From: an uncultured Bacteroidales bacterium
GTDB taxonomy: Bacteria > Bacteroidota > Bacteroidia > Bacteroidales > Bacteroidaceae
NCBI GenBank assembly: GCA_937901185.1
Contig: CALCHR010000058.1
Coordinates: 1-16,436 of the forward strand
Length of the DNA stretch: 16,436 nt
Reading direction: 5' to 3'
This document shows positions 12,494 to 16,436 of this stretch, piece after piece. Each line of letters opens with the position of its first letter. Position 1 is the first letter of the stretch. The notes under the pieces are model-generated. The model searched no databases. It was not told the origin of the DNA and was given only the letters and a program-made list of their open reading frames with translations. Position numbers and translations under genes: made by a program.

Positions 12494-14422
12494 ATGAAAA
12501 AAACACATATTCTTTTAATACTTCTGGTCCTTGTAGTCGGTACCCCCTTGTTGCATGCAGCACCGATAGATAGTATCGCTGCGCGTCGCATGGCACAGGC
12601 ATTTTTTGAGCGCCATACTATAAAAGGTCAGGGTAAAACCTCCTCGGCCTCGCTGACTCTGCGCCATCATAATCGTGCTGCCTATCTCTTTACGGCCGCC
12701 GATGGGCGCTTCGTGGTCACAGCAGCCGATGAAGCATTGCCTGCAGTCTTAGGTTATGGCCATAGTGGAGTGGGAGAGCTGCCTCCTGCTTTGACATTGC
12801 TCATGGAGCAGCAAGAACGCAGTGTGACACTAAACCCCGCTGCCACTTTGGTGCGAACCATGGAGCAAGGAGAGCCCGTAGCACCCTTGCTTGCAGCCGT
12901 GCGCCATCAGAAGGCGCCCTTCAATAATGCCTGTCCTTATTATCTGCATAGTGACGGCACACTAAGCCAGGAGCGCTGCCTCGTGGGATGTGTGGCTACG
13001 GCTTTGGAAGAAGTGATCTCCTACTATCGCCGCCCTGTAGTGTTGCTTGATACGCTTCATGGCTGGAGCACAAAGCGTTATGATATTCCAGATGTGCTGC
13101 CCGGCACGTCGGTAGACACGCGCTTGATATTAGACCGCTACGACGAGGGACAGTACACAGAAGAGGAGGCTGATGCCGTGGCTCGCTTGTCCTATTATTG
13201 TGGTGTGGCCGCAAAAATGAATTGGGGGGTTGGAGAAAGCGGAGCTTCGATTTATCGACTGGTGGAACCCTTGAAACGAGCCTTTGGCTATGGCTATGTC
13301 CATTACCTTGATAGCTATCAGTATACACCCTCCGACTGGTGGCAGATGATGGCCCGCGAAGTCAGAAACGGCCGTCCCGTCCTCTATGCCGGCTATCTCA
13401 TGCAGATGGGCGGCCATGCTTTTGTGCTGGATGGCTTAGACGCTGAGGGCTACTTCCATGTCAATTGGGGATACGGCGGCTACTATGATGGCTATTTTCT
13501 GCTCGATGTGCTAAATGCCTTCGAGCCTAAGGAAGACCCCACGGAAGTAGGAGCCACCAATGGTTTCTTCTGCAACCATCAGGCACTCTTGCTCCACCCC
13601 GATGCCTTGCAAGAGCAACTGCCTGACACGCTGGAACGCGATGGCGGAGAAGTGGTGGTCGACTCTATCAGATTTCTACAGCAGCCTGAGGCCGGAAAGT
13701 TTACAGAGATGCTGCTCCATTTGCGCAATACGTCGCTCCTCCCACTGACTACACCCTTTGAATTATTCACAAACGCACCAACAGATACAGCCCTCTTTCA
13801 GCAAGCAGACTATTTGGGATTGACCGGATATATTATGCAGCCGGGCGAGCGTCGCAGTGTGCGTGTGCATGTCAAGTGTAACAAGGCCGGAGAGCGTATC
13901 TTCGGAGTTTCGCCAGACGATGTGCGGATCTTATATCAGACCCCGATTATGGTGGCCGACTACCGAGAAGTGAAACCCGTTTATGGAGAGCCGCAACTCA
14001 GTTTCCCGGAAGAAAACCATATGCAGGTAAGGTTGCTGGTGGACAATAGCGCTTCGCCAGGTCGCTTGGGCCATTATATCACCTACGAACTCTTGGAAGG
14101 AGAGTTTGAAAAGGAGAAAGAAGGCACCCGCCATGCTCGTTATCTCTACACACCGGCAGGCGCAACAGAAACTGATACTGTGAGTTTCAAGGCACTACGC
14201 CCCGGAGCTACTTATACCTTGCTGGTGAGGCAGCCTTGGGCCATCGTGCAGCAACTGACGTTCACCATGCCGGAGCCATCGGGCGTGCAGTTGCCTATGG
14301 ACGCAGCTCCAGCTCCCACCTCGTGGTACTCCCTCGACGGCCGCCGCATGGACAGGCCCCTCCGTCCCGGCATTTACCTTCGCCGTAAGGGAAGCCAGGT
14401 GGAGAAGATTTTTCTGAGATAA
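12494..14422 (+). CDS. Secreted C10-family (streptopain/interpain-like) cysteine protease
   Basis: This is a predicted exported cysteine protease of 642 residues. I start it at 12494 (MKKTHILLILLVLVVG), which gives a proper signal peptide ending near HAA; the frame runs further upstream inside cls. Residues 25 to about 140 resemble the Spi-type inhibitory propeptide (ADGRFVVTAADEALPAVLGYG). The catalytic domain carries C166 in LVGCVATALEEVISYY, H308 in GGHAFVLDGLD and the oxyanion-region tryptophan W325 in HVNWGYGGYYDGYF. A roughly 270-residue C-terminal extension, probably beta-rich, ends with WYSLDGRRMDRPLRPGIYL and a basic tail, the form seen at the ends of many secreted Bacteroidales proteins. 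Related enzymes such as interpain A are virulence or nutrient proteases; the role here is unknown. Confidence 0.92.
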   Translation: MKKTHILLILLVLVVGTPLLHAAPIDSIAARRMAQAFFERHTIKGQGKTSSASLTLRHHNRAAYLFTAADGRFVVTAADEALPAVLGYGHSGVGELPPALTLLMEQQERSVTLNPAATLVRTMEQGEPVAPLLAAVRHQKAPFNNACPYYLHSDGTLSQERCLVGCVATALEEVISYYRRPVVLLDTLHGWSTKRYDIPDVLPGTSVDTRLILDRYDEGQYTEEEADAVARLSYYCGVAAKMNWGVGESGASIYRLVEPLKRAFGYGYVHYLDSYQYTPSDWWQMMAREVRNGRPVLYAGYLMQMGGHAFVLDGLDAEGYFHVNWGYGGYYDGYFLLDVLNAFEPKEDPTEVGATNGFFCNHQALLLHPDALQEQLPDTLERDGGEVVVDSIRFLQQPEAGKFTEMLLHLRNTSLLPLTTPFELFTNAPTDTALFQQADYLGLTGYIMQPGERRSVRVHVKCNKAGERIFGVSPDDVRILYQTPIMVADYREVKPVYGEPQLSFPEENHMQVRLLVDNSASPGRLGHYITYELLEGEFEKEKEGTRHARYLYTPAGATETDTVSFKALRPGATYTLLVRQPWAIVQQLTFTMPEPSGVQLPMDAAPAPTSWYSLDGRRMDRPLRPGIYLRRKGSQVEKIFLR

Positions 14423-14459
14423 GAACTACTGAATTTATTTAGAATACCGAACCATAGAT

Positions 14460-14873
14460 ATGAAGAAGCCCGTAAAAATAACCTCGTGTCTCAACTACAC
14501 CACAGAGAGCGGGGCAGATATTATAGAGAGCGAGTTTCAAGGGGTGTACCTGCGTGCGGAAGACCGCTTGATGCTCTGCTACGATGAGCCTGACAACGAA
14601 GGCTACTCCAGGTTGATAGCTTCGGCAGAAGGTGCCACCTTGAGGCGCAAAGGCCAGGTGCGCTCCCTCATGGAGTTCCTGCCGGGCCATACCACTGTCG
14701 TAGATTACATCATGCCCGAAGGAAGAATGCCGATGCAGATTTTAACCCACTCCATAGACTTGCAGATGCACTCCCAGCATGGAGCTTTTGAAGTGGCCTA
14801 TACCGTGATGGTAGCAGGAGAGACTACTTCGGAAAACATATTGCGCATCACCTGGAAACCAGGCTCTCTCTGA
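14460..14873 (+). CDS. DUF1934 / YwiB-like beta-barrel protein
   Basis: This 137-residue soluble protein matches the DUF1934 (YwiB-like, calycin-type barrel) pattern in length and features: an N-terminal strand with TTESGADIIESEFQGVYL, then LMLCYDE, then LRRKGQVRSLMEF, then a late VAYTVMVAGE and LRITW. The molecular function of this family is not established. There is no signal peptide. It lies 37 bases after the C10 protease and 51 before the dipeptidase, with no terminator seen between them, so all three may share a transcript. Confidence 0.8.
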   Translation: MKKPVKITSCLNYTTESGADIIESEFQGVYLRAEDRLMLCYDEPDNEGYSRLIASAEGATLRRKGQVRSLMEFLPGHTTVVDYIMPEGRMPMQILTHSIDLQMHSQHGAFEVAYTVMVAGETTSENILRITWKPGSL

Positions 14874-14924
14874 TGCCCCTCTATCGAATTATGAAGATCA
14901 CAATATTATAATAATAAATACCCC

Positions 14925-16289
14925 ATGAATCCCATTCACCACTACTTACAAGAAAATGAGCCCCGCTTTCTCGAAGAACTTTTTTCTCTGATTCGCATTC
15001 CCAGCATTAGCGCCCTGCCCGAACACAAAGCCGACATGTTGCGCTGTGCAGAGCGCTGGCGCGAACTGCTCTTGCAGGCAGGAGCAGACCATGCCGAGGT
15101 GATGCCCTCAGAGGGCCATCCGCTGGTTTTTGCAGAGAAACATGTGGCCGACGATGCCCCCACCGTGCTGGTCTATGCCCACTACGATGTGATGCCCGCC
15201 GAGCCGCTCGAACTTTGGACTTCTGACCCCTTTGAACCCGAGGTGCGCGACGGCCGAATATGGGCACGCGGAGCCGACGACGATAAAGGACAGGCCATGA
15301 TACAGGTCAAGGCCTTTGAATACCTGGTGCGCCAAAATCTGCTGCGCCACAATGTGAAGTTTATCTTTGAGGGCGAGGAAGAAATAGGCTCACCCAGCCT
15401 GGGAGCCTTCCTGGAAAAACACCGCGACCTGCTCAAGTCGGATATCATCCTTGTGTCCGACACCAGTATGCTCGGCGCAGACCTGCCTTCGCTCACCACC
15501 GGCTTGCGAGGCCTTGCCTATTGGGAAATAGAAGTGACCGGCCCTAACCGCGACCTCCACTCCGGACACTTCGGCGGCGCAGTGGCCAACCCCATCAACG
15601 TCTTGTGCGAACTCATAGCCGGCGTGGTAGACAAGGATGGGCGCATCACGATACCCGGATTCTACGACGATGTGGAAGACGTGCCGCAGACCGAGCGCGA
15701 GATGATTGCCGCCATCCCTTTCAACGAAGAGAAATACAAGGAGGCTATCAATGTGAAAGCCCTGCGTGGCGAAAAAGGCTATTCTACGCTGGAGCGCAAC
15801 TCCTGCCGTCCCTCCTTCGATGTATGTGGCATCTGGGGAGGCTATACAGGCGAAGGCTCAAAAACCGTGCTCCCCTCCAAAGCCTATGCCAAGGTGTCGT
15901 GCCGCCTGGTGCCCCATCAGCATCACGAGAAGATTTCTAAGATGTTCCAAGACTATATCCTCTCCGTAGCCCCCGACTGCGTGCGCGTCGAAGTGCGCCC
16001 CATGCATGGCGGCGAGGGCTATGTCTGCCCCATCACATTGCCGGCCTATAAAGCTGCTGAGCGCGGATTTGAAAAAGCTTTTGGACGCCGCCCCTTGGCA
16101 GTGCGTCGTGGAGGCAGCATCCCCATCATCAGCGACTTTGAGCGCGTGCTTGGAGTCAAGACCGTGTTAATGGGATTCGGACTGGAGAGCGATGCCATCC
16201 ATTCGCCCAACGAAAATTTCCGCCTCGATATTTTCAGAAAAGGATTTGAAGCCGTGGTGGAATTCCACAAAGCCTACAGCGAACAATAA
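14925..16289 (+). CDS. M20-family metallodipeptidase
   Basis: This cytoplasmic dizinc peptidase of the M20 family (dipeptidase/CNDP-like branch) has 454 residues. Metal and catalytic residues are all visible: H86 and D88 in VYAHYDVMP, bridging D119 in ARGADDDKG, catalytic E152 and metal E153 in EGEEEIGS, D179 in LVSDTSM, and H426 in DAIHSPNENF. A dimerisation (lid) domain with GPNRDLHSGHFGG lies around residues 205-220. There is no signal peptide. It probably cleaves imported dipeptides, fitting a peptide-using anaerobe and following a secreted protease by one gene. It ends in a strong terminator. Confidence 0.93.
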   Translation: MNPIHHYLQENEPRFLEELFSLIRIPSISALPEHKADMLRCAERWRELLLQAGADHAEVMPSEGHPLVFAEKHVADDAPTVLVYAHYDVMPAEPLELWTSDPFEPEVRDGRIWARGADDDKGQAMIQVKAFEYLVRQNLLRHNVKFIFEGEEEIGSPSLGAFLEKHRDLLKSDIILVSDTSMLGADLPSLTTGLRGLAYWEIEVTGPNRDLHSGHFGGAVANPINVLCELIAGVVDKDGRITIPGFYDDVEDVPQTEREMIAAIPFNEEKYKEAINVKALRGEKGYSTLERNSCRPSFDVCGIWGGYTGEGSKTVLPSKAYAKVSCRLVPHQHHEKISKMFQDYILSVAPDCVRVEVRPMHGGEGYVCPITLPAYKAAERGFEKAFGRRPLAVRRGGSIPIISDFERVLGVKTVLMGFGLESDAIHSPNENFRLDIFRKGFEAVVEFHKAYSEQ

Positions 16290-16297
16290 AACAGACC

Positions 16298-16338
16298 GGC
16301 CGCCGCACATGATAAAAAATCTTGCGGCGGCCCTTTTT
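16298..16338 (+). terminator. Intrinsic terminator of the M20 dipeptidase gene
   Basis: The perfect 10-bp stem GGCCGCCGCA/TGCGGCGGCC (16298-16307 and 16323-16332) has a 15-base A-rich loop and is followed by CTTTTT. It ends 42 bases before the right-hand repeat array. Confidence 0.9.
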
Positions 16339-16379
16339 CTACCCGCATTTTTTTCACCCGCGAGAGGGTAGAGATTCAC

Positions 16380-16436
16380 CTCGTTTTCTTAGTAGCTTTC
16401 TAGGAAAACTTAGTAAACTACAAATTTTTCCTAGTA
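16380..16436 (-). repeat. Second 21-bp-period array, inverted relative to 3631-3714 (runs off the window)
   Basis: Read on the minus strand, 16436-16422 is the last 15 bases of a unit (TACTAGGAAAAATTT). 16421-16401 is a full 21-base unit beginning GTAGTTTACTAAG and ending TTTTCCTA, and 16400-16380 is a full unit containing GCTACTAAGAAAA. Unit order and the flipped A/T tract match the left array, which has one extra unit between the first and the flipped one. The array continues beyond the window. Confidence 0.85.

Overview
The window looks like chromosomal DNA of an anaerobic member of the Bacteroidales, probably near Prevotellaceae. Promoters repeatedly match the Bacteroidetes pattern (TAnnTTTG at -7, sometimes TTTG or TTGG about 19 bases upstream), and genes start without Shine-Dalgarno sequences. 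Protein content agrees: a clostridial-type 2[4Fe-4S] ferredoxin, a serine-type sulfatase, a C10 (streptopain/interpain-like) protease with a Bacteroidales-style C-terminus, and an M20 dipeptidase. I could run no searches, so family calls rest on motifs read by eye and the taxon is an inference.

Layout. At 1-767 (minus) lies the 5' part of a SulP anion transporter. Its first ~100 bases carry, on the other strand, a piece of a response-regulator receiver domain, so the left edge looks like a chimeric or rearranged junction. A secreted sulfatase follows at 900-2414 (minus), divergent from pyrE (2577-3209, plus) and a small ferredoxin gene (3304-3474, plus). The ferredoxin gene converges on manA (3931-4911, minus). 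The 455-base gap between them holds two strong opposing terminators and a 21-bp-period repeat array.

From 4961 a plus-strand run, probably one operon, encodes a 91-residue protein of unknown function (possibly leaderless), a hotdog acyl-CoA thioesterase, AroB, a membrane protein with an extracytoplasmic FMN-binding domain and CxxxCP iron-sulfur pairs (NosR-like architecture), and a membrane-anchored nitroreductase. A well-formed promoter then starts a TetR regulator followed by fabG, closed by tandem hairpins. Next come an RluA-type pseudouridine synthase, a cardiolipin synthase and the C10 protease (4 bases apart), a DUF1934/YwiB-like protein and the M20 dipeptidase, ending in a strong terminator. 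The right edge carries a second copy of the 21-bp-period repeat in inverted orientation.

Most genes are housekeeping: pyrimidine, mannose, shikimate, fatty-acid and phospholipid metabolism, and peptide use. The two points most worth a second look are the paired flavin/iron-sulfur membrane protein and anchored nitroreductase, which together could move electrons across the inner membrane, and the structured 21-bp repeat element present twice.
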